Shown one piece after another: positions 1-6,453 of a DNA stretch of 12,267 nucleotides. Each line of letters starts with the position of its first letter. Positions within the stretch are counted from its first letter, which is position 1. Position numbers and translations under genes: made by a program. Below the pieces are notes generated by a model. That model searched no databases. It was not told the DNA's origin and saw nothing but the letters and a program-made list of their open reading frames with translations. Source of the stretch: an uncultured Mycoplasmatota bacterium (GTDB lineage: Bacteria; Bacillota_I; Bacilli_A; RF39; UBA660); assembly GCA_900546055.1 (NCBI GenBank), contig URBG01000033.1:1-12267 (forward strand), in the 5' to 3' direction.

Positions 1-40
1 CCCCCCATTGTCAACTATTTCAGCCTTTTTTTCATCAAAA
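1..40 (-). other. Left-edge non-coding stretch with a -35-like box and a G-run
   Basis: Beyond the thrS terminator the minus strand reads TTGACA (positions 14-9), then AT and a run of at least six G that is cut off by the window edge. TTGACA is a perfect sigma-A -35 hexamer, so this could be the promoter of the next leftward gene, with the G-run lying in the spacer. The -10 element is outside the window, so this cannot be confirmed. The ATG next to the G-run could also be a start codon, but there is no well-placed ribosome binding site. Confidence 0.3.
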
Positions 41-69
41 AAACTCTAGTTATTGTTTAACTAAAGTTT
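37..69 (-). terminator. Rho-independent terminator of thrS
   Basis: On the minus strand CTTTAGTTA and TAACTAGAG form a 9-bp stem with one G-U pair and the loop AACAA. It is extended by A-U pairs and followed by seven U. The hairpin starts about 15 nt after the thrS stop codon. The A-rich 5' flank also gives a short U-tract on the plus strand, so it could act in both directions. Confidence 0.85.
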
Positions 70-82
70 TATTAGAATATTT

Positions 83-1834
83 CTATTTTTTATTCTTAAT
101 CATTTCTCTCAATAAATTAATAAATTCTTCCTTACTAACACTTACCGTTTCATTAGTTCCATATTTACGATAACTAATAGATGAATCGTCCCTTTCCTTA
201 TCACCAATAATAAGTGCGAAAGGTATTTTATTAGTTACACTTTCTCTCATTCGGTATCCAAGTTTCTCATCACGACTATCAAGAGAAACTCTAAAATCAT
301 TTTCTTTTAATAATTTCTCTACTTGTTTCGCATATTCCAAATGATATTCATTATTAACAGGAATAATATTAATTTGCGTTGGTGCAAGCCATAAAGGAAA
401 AGCTCCTTTTGTTTCTTCAATTAAGAAAGCCATAAATCTATCAAAAGTTCCTAAAATAGCTCTATGTATAACCACTGGTCTTGCTTTTTCACCTTTTTCG
501 TCAATATAAGTTAAATCAAATCTTTCAGGTAGTAAAAAATCTAATTGACAAGTCGATAAAGTAACATCATGTCCAATAGCTGATTTAATTTGAACGTCTA
601 ATTTTGGACCGTAGAATGCCGCCTCACCTTCAGCTTCGTAAAAATCAAGATTAAGTTCTTGTAACACTTTACGAAGTTCACTCTCTGCTTTATTCCACAT
701 ATCATCATCATCAAAATATTTTTCTGTATCATTTTTATCCCTTAAAGACAACCTAAATGAATAATCTGTAATATTAAAATCCTTGTAAACATCTAAAATA
801 AGATTAACAACATTTGCTACTTCTTCTTTAATTTGATCAGGTCTAACAAATAAGTGAGCATCATTTTGACACATTTGACGAACTCGTTCTAACCCGCAAA
901 CTGCTCCGCTGGCTTCATATCTAAAATCAGGAGCAAGCTCACCAATTCTAATTGGTAAGTCACGATATGAATGAAGTTTATTTTTAAAGATAAGCATATG
1001 ATGTGGGCAATTCATAGGTCTTAAAACTAATTCCTCATTATCCATTTTCATAACTGGAAACATATCATCTTTATAATGATCCCAGTGCCCACTTACTTTA
1101 TATAATTCAGTTGAAGCTAATGATGGTGTATATACATGATTATACCCGAGCCTAGTTTCCTTATTTCTAATATAACTCTCTAGTTCAGTTCTCACTGTTG
1201 CTCCGTTAGGTAACCACATTTGAAGTCCAGGACCAACTAATTCATGACTCATAAATAATTCTAATTCTTTACCGATTTTACGATGATCCCTGTTTTTAGC
1301 ATCTTCAAGTAATTCTAAATGCTTTTCCAAATCTTCCTTATTGTCAAAACAAATTCCATAAATACGTTGTAAAACCTTATTTTTAGAATCTCCCTTATAA
1401 TAAGCACCACTTACCTTAAGCAATTTGAAATTTTTACATTCCTTAACTGATTCTACATGTGGCCCTCTACATAAATCCGTAAAATCACCTTGCGTATAAC
1501 AACTAATAATTTCATCTTCAGGCATTCCATTAATTAAATCTAATTTATATGAATCGTCTTTAAACATTTCTAAAGCCTCTTCTTTAGAAATTTCTTTACG
1601 ATATATTTTCTTACCATCTTTCGCAAGTTTTTTCATTTCTTTTTCGATTTTTTCTAAATCATCCTCTTTAATTGCTTCATTTCCTAAATCAATATCATAG
1701 TAAAAACCTTCAGCAATAACTGGACCTACCCAAAATTTAGCTTCCGGATATAAATGTTTAACTGCTTGCGCTAATAAATGCGCACAACTATGATTTAAAA
1801 CACTTAATCTTTCATCTTCTTTAATATTTATCAT
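83..1834 (-). CDS. thrS: Threonyl-tRNA synthetase, TGS-less form
   Basis: Class II synthetase that charges tRNA-Thr with threonine in the cytoplasm. Residues 10-175 are the editing domain, with the His15-x3-His19 and Cys122-x3-His126 pairs intact, so removal of mischarged Ser should be retained. The catalytic core (about 190-475) has the zinc ligands Cys276, His327 and His457, a motif 2 stretch around FRYEASG (304-310) and motif 3 around GTFDRF (462-467). The anticodon-binding domain runs from about 480 to 580. At 583 aa it is some 55-60 residues shorter than the E. coli enzyme because the N-terminal TGS domain is absent. I chose the ATG at 1834: GAGAGG lies about 10 nt before it, whereas an in-frame ATG nine bases upstream almost touches that site. 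It is the last gene of a T-box-controlled unit, 15 nt after the preceding ORF, and ends at a strong terminator. Confidence 0.97.
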   Translation of the reverse strand: MINIKEDERLSVLNHSCAHLLAQAVKHLYPEAKFWVGPVIAEGFYYDIDLGNEAIKEDDLEKIEKEMKKLAKDGKKIYRKEISKEEALEMFKDDSYKLDLINGMPEDEIISCYTQGDFTDLCRGPHVESVKECKNFKLLKVSGAYYKGDSKNKVLQRIYGICFDNKEDLEKHLELLEDAKNRDHRKIGKELELFMSHELVGPGLQMWLPNGATVRTELESYIRNKETRLGYNHVYTPSLASTELYKVSGHWDHYKDDMFPVMKMDNEELVLRPMNCPHHMLIFKNKLHSYRDLPIRIGELAPDFRYEASGAVCGLERVRQMCQNDAHLFVRPDQIKEEVANVVNLILDVYKDFNITDYSFRLSLRDKNDTEKYFDDDDMWNKAESELRKVLQELNLDFYEAEGEAAFYGPKLDVQIKSAIGHDVTLSTCQLDFLLPERFDLTYIDEKGEKARPVVIHRAILGTFDRFMAFLIEETKGAFPLWLAPTQINIIPVNNEYHLEYAKQVEKLLKENDFRVSLDSRDEKLGYRMRESVTNKIPFALIIGDKERDDSSISYRKYGTNETVSVSKEEFINLLREMIKNKK

Positions 1835-1849
1835 TTTAATCATTCCTCT

Positions 1850-2281
1850 CTACTTTTTACTTGAAGTTCCAACTAGTCTAAATTGACGATTTGGAACCGT
1901 AGTATCGCCAGCCATATTTTCAATATTATCAATATATTCATCTCTAGTTAATATTGAGTCATAAAATGGTCCTGTGAAAATTGGTTGATTTCTTAATAAA
2001 TCGTCAACTTCAATCTTCATTGGATTTTTATAAGGCGCCGAACATTGATTACAATCATACACCAAAAGCACATCTCCATATCTTAAATCTTCTGTACTTA
2101 CTGCTTCAAACGGTAATCTGAAAACTCTAATTCCATATACTTCTTCACACACAAGTTTTAAATCATGATGCGTAAGATCAGAAAGAGTATCAATCACCAT
2201 TTCATTTTCAACTCCAACATAATCTCTTAAAAATCTTTCCATTGGTATATGATTTTGTTTCTTTACTAACTTTTTATTCAT
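1850..2281 (-). CDS. Unknown 143-aa protein encoded between the Thr T-box and thrS
   Basis: I do not recognise this protein. It has no signal peptide or membrane segment and is probably cytoplasmic. The N-terminus is basic (MNKKLVKKQN), followed by a mixed, rather acidic body with a Cys77-x2-Cys80 pair, a further Cys45, and a His-His-Asp at 38-40. The start at 2281 follows GAGGGG with about 10 nt of spacing. An in-frame ATG further upstream (2320) lies inside the T-box terminator hairpin and is rejected. The gene is the first coding unit after the T-box terminator and lies 15 nt before thrS, so both should be induced when uncharged tRNA-Thr accumulates. Its place suggests a role linked to threonine or translation, but that is guilt by association only. 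Confidence 0.8.
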   Translation of the reverse strand: MNKKLVKKQNHIPMERFLRDYVGVENEMVIDTLSDLTHHDLKLVCEEVYGIRVFRLPFEAVSTEDLRYGDVLLVYDCNQCSAPYKNPMKIEVDDLLRNQPIFTGPFYDSILTRDEYIDNIENMAGDTTVPNRQFRLVGTSSKK

Positions 2282-2298
2282 GACACTACTTCCCCTCA

Positions 2299-2510
2299 AA
2301 AATAAAAAAACTCCATGCACAAATGCAAGGAGCGTATAAACGCGGTACCATCCTACCTTATTACTTAATTTAGATAACGGCTATTAACCGGAAACATCTT
2401 TCGAAGTCAGCTCCAAGGTAGTAATTATTAAAGTTATTTGTTTAGTTCACACTATCCTAAACTCACTATAAAACACTTTTTAATAATCGTGTCCTTTTCA
2501 ACACCTTTAC
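2299..2510 (-). promoter_or_regulatory. T-box riboswitch leader, threonine-specific
   Basis: Transcribed leftwards. Stem I has an ATTATTAAA/TTTAATAAT helix (2479-2487 with 2424-2432) and an apical GTTTAG/CTAAAC helix closing the conserved-type loop GATAGTGTGAA (2446-2456). The specifier side reads ACTACC (2422-2417). Either frame gives a threonine codon: ACT, followed by the usual purine, or ACC. The T-box core AGGATGGTACCGCG lies at 2354-2341. Its antiterminator pairs AGGA with TCCT and GCGT with ACGC around the bulge TGGTACC, where UGGU would pair with the ACCA end of tRNA-Thr. The competing terminator is CTCCTTGCA/TGCATGGAG (2332-2311) plus a U-rich tract to 2299. Uncharged tRNA-Thr should favour read-through into the 143-aa ORF and thrS. 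Confidence 0.93.
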
Positions 2511-2516
2511 AACTTA

Positions 2517-2544
2517 ATTGTATCATGTATTTATTATTTGTCAA
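2517..2544 (-). promoter_or_regulatory. Promoter of the T-box/thrS unit
   Basis: A perfect -35 TTGACA (2544-2539), a 16-bp spacer and the extended -10 TGATACAAT (hexamer TACAAT, 2522-2517) fit sigma-A. The predicted start near 2510 gives a leader of about 210 nt up to the end of the T-box U-tract. The -35 hexamer lies inside the last codons of the upstream nucleoside phosphorylase-family gene. Confidence 0.85.
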
Positions 2545-3319
2545 TATCTTTTTTACTATATAATTTCAAAATAATTTTTGTCAAAGTTTCATTTCTTCGC
2601 TTATTTCGAAGTATTTTTTCTTCTATAGTTCTTCCTGAATATAAGGATTTATTAGCAACTGTACTATCAGAAATATTAATAATTGCTGAAACAGGTATTT
2701 TACACATTTCACAAACCTTAAAAACTGAATATGTTTCCATTTCCAATGTTTGAACGCCAGAATTTATCAAATAATCGATATGATTAAATTGAGCAAATAT
2801 GGTGTCCGCACAAAAATTAATTACCTGATGATATTTTATATCATTATTGTCTAAACAGGCCATAACCTTTTTATTAAGTATAATAGACGGGGTCAAACTT
2901 TTACCAAATTCATCTTCTAAATTATCATTCAAGTAACGACTGGCTCCCTCACCACATATAGATTTTTCAATTACAACTGTATCCCCAATTTTAATATTTT
3001 GTGATAACGAACTCGCACTTCCGACAAAAATAATATTTTTCGGGTTGAATAACGCTAATTCAAGCGTTTTATCCATAAGATTAGTCGCCCCCATCATTCC
3101 AACTCTAACATATGAAAATTTATACCAAGGAGAATCAATATTATACACTAACTTATTAACCTTTGTAATATATTCAGAAGGTATATCCAAAACATCAATA
3201 TCCCAAATTGGTGCCAAAACAATATTTTCAAAACAATCCTTAAAAATACTATTGGTTTTTAAAATTTCTAAAGTTGTTCCATAATTATTATGAGCTTTTA
3301 TTATATCAGTTAAAACCAT
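2534..3319 (-). CDS. Nucleoside phosphorylase/nucleosidase family protein (PNP_UDP fold)
   Basis: 261-aa cytoplasmic protein of the PNP_UDP_1 superfamily, which cleaves the N-glycosidic bond of nucleosides. The fold is supported by the central GSASSL...IKIGDTVV strand-turn (100-116), the substrate-binding LEMET segment (192-196) and the catalytic-type Ser217-Asp218 in NISDST. The Arg normally found just before the G[T/S] turn in trimeric and hexameric phosphorylases (xRVGT) is Phe98 here, and the usual early glycine loop is GMMGAT (74-79). Loss of the phosphate-binding Arg is more like the hydrolytic MTA/SAH nucleosidases, so a hydrolase or changed substrate is possible. I cannot name the substrate. 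The ATG at 3319 follows TAGGA. The gene starts 6 nt after dnaI and is probably its co-transcribed partner, with the T-box promoter overlapping its 3' end. Confidence 0.85.
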   Translation of the reverse strand: MVLTDIIKAHNNYGTTLEILKTNSIFKDCFENIVLAPIWDIDVLDIPSEYITKVNKLVYNIDSPWYKFSYVRVGMMGATNLMDKTLELALFNPKNIIFVGSASSLSQNIKIGDTVVIEKSICGEGASRYLNDNLEDEFGKSLTPSIILNKKVMACLDNNDIKYHQVINFCADTIFAQFNHIDYLINSGVQTLEMETYSVFKVCEMCKIPVSAIINISDSTVANKSLYSGRTIEEKILRNKRRNETLTKIILKLYSKKDIDK

Positions 3320-3325
3320 ATTATC

Positions 3326-4255
3326 CTACTTTCTTAAATTTTTACTAATCAATTCTCGATATTCTGATAACTGTTTTATTCTCGAAATAATTCTTCCGGC
3401 TTTAATAATTTCATCACCATTTCTCGTAATCGCTAAATGACCTTCCAATGCTTCTAAATTTAAATTAGAAGTAAAAAATGTTGGTAGCTTTTCGTCCATT
3501 CGATATTGTAACAGTGGACATAGTATTTCATCTCGGCTCCAAGATGTTACACTTTCTGCTCCTAAATCATCAATCAAAAGCAGTGGTGCCTTCTTAACCG
3601 CATTGTATTTATCTCTAAACTCATTTTTATATTCTGAATTAAAAGATGACTTTAAATCTCTTAAATATTCTGGCCAAAAAACTATCGCACTTTTTATACC
3701 CTCTTTTGCAAGTTCATTAAACATTGCTGCAATCAAATAAGTTTTGCCAGAGCCGAAGTTTCCTGATAAAAATAAACCTTTTTGTTTACTATCATTTCCA
3801 TAGTGTTCCATAAACTCTGTAAGCCAAATAATTGCCGAATATCTTTTTTTATCAGTCTTATAAATTTTATCAAAAGACGCTTCACTAATTTCTTTAGGTA
3901 CTTTATACACAAAAGTGTTTTTCTGATAACTATTTTGCTTATCAAGTTTCTTTTTATATTTACATGGCTTATAACAAAACTCTAAACAACCTTCAACCAT
4001 TTTTGGTAAATATACATATCCTGTTATTTTGTTTTTACAAGCAGCAAGTCCAGGACAATTTTTACAATGCCCATATTCCTTCGAACATTCCTCTAAAGTA
4101 GAAGTATATTTAATTAAAAAATCTCTTTTTAATTTTGTCTTCGTTACAAGCTCTTTAAAATTTTCATCATTTAAAGCTTCATCATAAGCATCATTTAAAA
4201 CTTCATTTAAATTTACTTTTGTTTTTTCAGCCATTTTATCAGCTAATTTCTGCAT
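3326..4255 (-). CDS. dnaI: Primosomal helicase-loader ATPase DnaI
   Basis: 309-aa AAA+ protein that helps load the replicative helicase at the origin and at restarted forks, together with DnaB and DnaD in Bacilli. The N-terminal helicase-binding region carries a cysteine-rich zinc module (Cys57, 64, 67, 73, 90, 94, 98). The ATPase has Walker A GNFGSGKT (165-172), Walker B LLLIDD (225-230) and a sensor-1 Asn in FFTSN (260-264). A C-terminal SRIKQ segment (291-295) may include the trans-acting arginine. The length matches B. subtilis DnaI (about 311 aa). AGAGGTGA sits 5 nt before the ATG, and dnaB ends 11 nt upstream, so the two are translated from one message. Confidence 0.95.
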   Translation of the reverse strand: MQKLADKMAEKTKVNLNEVLNDAYDEALNDENFKELVTKTKLKRDFLIKYTSTLEECSKEYGHCKNCPGLAACKNKITGYVYLPKMVEGCLEFCYKPCKYKKKLDKQNSYQKNTFVYKVPKEISEASFDKIYKTDKKRYSAIIWLTEFMEHYGNDSKQKGLFLSGNFGSGKTYLIAAMFNELAKEGIKSAIVFWPEYLRDLKSSFNSEYKNEFRDKYNAVKKAPLLLIDDLGAESVTSWSRDEILCPLLQYRMDEKLPTFFTSNLNLEALEGHLAITRNGDEIIKAGRIISRIKQLSEYRELISKNLRK

Positions 4256-4266
4256 TTACTTCACCT

Positions 4267-5541
4267 CTACTTTTTCAGCATTGCCTCTAATTTGGCAATT
4301 TCTTCTGCGCTGGCCTCTTCAGCCTCGATATTTTGATCATACCACTCAGGTTTAGTTTCTTTTTTTACGGTCTTTTTAACAACCTTAACCCCTTTGTTTT
4401 CTTTTTTACAAATTTTCATTGCTTCTTCTACTGTTTTAATATTACTTCTTTTCCACTGAGATGCAATTGCCAAAATAAAATTTTTAGTTAATTTATTATT
4501 GTTAATTTTTAAGACATAGTCAATTAATACATTAACCACACCTGGAGTTAATTCATAATCAATTAATAAAGTTTCTAGAATCGATAAATCATTCTTGCTC
4601 GGCTTGACTCCCTTATTCCTTCCAAATAGAAAATCATATGGTGACGTAGTTTCATATGTATATATCATTTTAGACATTTTAGAATCATCTGTTACTTGTC
4701 TTCTTAAATACTCAGGTTGATTTTTATAAACCAATGAAGGCATTTCACCTTTATGTTCAAAAGTATAATAATTTTGACAATTTCTTCTTAACATATCCTT
4801 ATCAATTATATGTTTTTCATTGACTGAATTTCTAATCAATTCCGTAAGTTCTTCCTCTTTTAGGTTATAAATGAATGCTAATTTATTAATTAAAGCTTTA
4901 ACTTCCTTAGTGACAGATCTGACGTTTAAATATTCCTCAGGTATTGAACTTAAAATATTATTTAAATCAACTTTTGTATTAACAATAATATCAACTTGAT
5001 TAATACCCCTAATATTTGTAATGTTATCACTAACAAAAGCAGAATCAGCCACATCAAACGCTTCACTAAAAGAAAGTGTCACTTCTTCATATCCTTTTAA
5101 ATCTATTTTCGGTATTGAAAAAAATTGAATTACCTTTTCATATTCTTTTTTACCAATATTATTTTGAAGAGCCACGCCTAAAATTGGATTTTCCAAAAAT
5201 TCTTTTGGCTCAAGTGGCGAATAAAGTTCATAAACATAATTGTTTATACTTCCCTTTTTAACATATGATTTCAAAAGGCCGATTGCTTCTATCTTTTCTC
5301 TAGCCTCTAATAAATCCTCAAGTTTTAATCTTGTTTTAACCATTAAATTATGGTGCGTATACTCTGTAGATATAATTTGGCAAGTATCTAAATCACTCCA
5401 TAAAGTTAAATACAAATTAATAGCAACACTACCAATAACCGGTTGATATAATTTAAATAAAATATTACGATTTTCATTATCGAGAATTGTACAATTTTTT
5501 ACAATATAAGTGTCTGCCGGCAATAAATTAACTTTACTCAT
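4267..5541 (-). CDS. dnaB: Replication initiation and membrane attachment protein DnaB (Gram-positive type)
   Basis: 424-aa helicase co-loader of the DnaD/DnaB superfamily, not the E. coli DnaB helicase. The N-terminus (LLPADTYIVKN...LYQPVIG) matches the winged-helix start of B. subtilis DnaB. The C-terminal DnaB_2 domain (about 300-380) ends with the F355-x3-I359-x3-W363 version of the DnaD-family YxxxIxxxW signature. A Lys/Glu-rich tail (380-424) follows. I chose ATG 5541, preceded by GGGGGG and a 5-nt spacer, because it aligns with the family start. An in-frame GTG at 5586 would add 15 residues with AAGGA before it and cannot be fully excluded. It is the first gene of dnaB-dnaI and the following nucleoside gene, and the neighbourhood resembles the B. 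subtilis dnaB-dnaI...thrS region. Confidence 0.92.
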   Translation of the reverse strand: MSKVNLLPADTYIVKNCTILDNENRNILFKLYQPVIGSVAINLYLTLWSDLDTCQIISTEYTHHNLMVKTRLKLEDLLEAREKIEAIGLLKSYVKKGSINNYVYELYSPLEPKEFLENPILGVALQNNIGKKEYEKVIQFFSIPKIDLKGYEEVTLSFSEAFDVADSAFVSDNITNIRGINQVDIIVNTKVDLNNILSSIPEEYLNVRSVTKEVKALINKLAFIYNLKEEELTELIRNSVNEKHIIDKDMLRRNCQNYYTFEHKGEMPSLVYKNQPEYLRRQVTDDSKMSKMIYTYETTSPYDFLFGRNKGVKPSKNDLSILETLLIDYELTPGVVNVLIDYVLKINNNKLTKNFILAIASQWKRSNIKTVEEAMKICKKENKGVKVVKKTVKKETKPEWYDQNIEAEEASAEEIAKLEAMLKK

Positions 5542-5655
5542 TATATCCCCCCAGTCTTTAGTTTCGTCTCTTCTCCATTTTATCACAGATTTCCTTTGAA
5601 AAAAAGATAAAAACCCAAAATGACAAAAATTAAATAACTACTTTTATAACCATTT

Positions 5656-5684
5656 AAAGTATCAAAACTGCTTTGCTATAACAA
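5656..5684 (-). promoter_or_regulatory. Candidate promoter of the dnaB operon
   Basis: The minus strand has TTGTTA (5684-5679), a 17-bp spacer and TACTTT preceded by TGA (5661-5656). The match is only moderate and predicts a leader of about 108 nt before dnaB. Several other AT-rich boxes in 5590-5650 could serve instead. Confidence 0.35.
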
Positions 5685-5695
5685 ATATCAAAACC

Positions 5696-5724
5696 TTGAA
5701 GCACCTAAATACATATGTTATAAT
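5696..5724 (+). promoter_or_regulatory. Promoter of the secreted protein gene
   Basis: TTGAAG (5696-5701), a 17-bp spacer and a perfect TATAAT (5719-5724) preceded by TGT make an extended -10 promoter. The predicted start is near 5731, just before GGAGG (5736-5740), which lies 7 nt upstream of the ATG. Confidence 0.8.
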
Positions 5725-5747
5725 ATAAAACACATGGAGGAATTACA

Positions 5748-6443
5748 ATGAGTAAACAAAAAAATAAAACATTTATTATTAGTGGCATAAAATTTATTTT
5801 AACTGGGGCATTGGGTCTAAGTCTGATTGCTATTCCAAAAGAACAAGCTGACGCTAAAGGTGTTAGAATAGCTCCCAAGGTTACTGTTCCAAAGGCACCT
5901 AAAACTAGTCCGAAGCCTAGTACACCAAAGCCTAGTACTGAGCCAAACAAGTCAAAACCTAATAATAACTCAAATAATGATTCGAAACTATCAGAAAATA
6001 GTAAAAGCTATTCATCTAGTCCCTATAGACAAAAAGGTATTTATGGAAATACCAACAATGGATTTATAGGACTTCCTTGGTACTATTACCCGTTAATCTT
6101 CAACCATCATAATTATAGTGAAGAAGATAAAGAAATTCAAAAGATGAACACTGATGAAATATTTACTATTGAAGATATGAGTAAAAACGAAACTCAATCA
6201 AAACAAATGCATGAAGAGTATTATGATATTAGTTTTGATAACGGAATCACCACCACTGAGGCTAGAAGCTATATTGATTACACTCTTAAACAAGAAGATC
6301 AATATGCTTATATTAGAATTAGCAACACCAATATTGGAGCGCCTGTTGACAAGGGAAGCTTAAAAGAATGGGTAAATGCTGTAGATGGTGGAGATATAAA
6401 ACCAAACACTGATAAAACATTAACAAAAAAAGGCAATAATTAA
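5748..6443 (+). CDS. Secreted low-complexity protein of unknown function
   Basis: 231 aa. A basic N-terminus (KQKNK), a hydrophobic core at 9-29 and an Ala34-Asp35-Ala36 cleavage-type motif make a clear Sec signal peptide, with the mature protein starting near Lys37. Residues 40-95 are a Pro/Lys/Ser/Thr then Asn/Ser-rich linker with a repeated KPST unit (56-59, 61-64), as in wall-spanning linkers. A short aromatic patch GFIGLPWYYYP (105-115) precedes a mixed, acidic C-terminal part (125-231). There is no lipobox cysteine, LPxTG sorting motif or second membrane segment, so it is probably released or held non-covalently. I recognise no family. It has its own promoter and an excellent ribosome binding site, diverges from dnaB and converges on yebC, so it is a single-gene unit. 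Confidence 0.85.
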   Translation: MSKQKNKTFIISGIKFILTGALGLSLIAIPKEQADAKGVRIAPKVTVPKAPKTSPKPSTPKPSTEPNKSKPNNNSNNDSKLSENSKSYSSSPYRQKGIYGNTNNGFIGLPWYYYPLIFNHHNYSEEDKEIQKMNTDEIFTIEDMSKNETQSKQMHEEYYDISFDNGITTTEARSYIDYTLKQEDQYAYIRISNTNIGAPVDKGSLKEWVNAVDGGDIKPNTDKTLTKKGNN

Positions 6444-6453
6444 TTGTCTTTTT
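6427..6453. terminator. Bidirectional terminator between the secreted gene and yebC
   Basis: AAAAAGGCAAT and ATTGTCTTTTT form an 11-bp stem with one G-U pair and a 5-nt loop. A-rich and T-rich flanks give a U-tract in both directions. The hairpin covers the stop codon of the secreted gene (6441-6443) and reaches that of yebC (6452-6454), which are only 8 nt apart. Confidence 0.8.

Noticed and set aside
2282..2320. Earlier start of the 143-aa ORF (13 more residues)
   Set aside because: That ATG is inside the T-box terminator hairpin and has no ribosome binding site. ATG 2281 follows GAGGGG.
3733..3985. Short ORFs on both strands within dnaI
   Set aside because: Overlapping shadow frames of a well-supported gene with no starts or domains of their own.
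5880..5945. Possible tandem-repeat or CRISPR-like structure
   Set aside because: It is only a two-unit codon repeat (KPST) in the linker of the secreted protein, with no regular repeat-spacer layout.
5705..5950. 81-aa minus-strand ORF, hydrophobic
   Set aside because: It is antisense to the signal peptide and linker of the secreted gene and covers its promoter. The hydrophobic look comes from reading the signal-peptide codons backwards.
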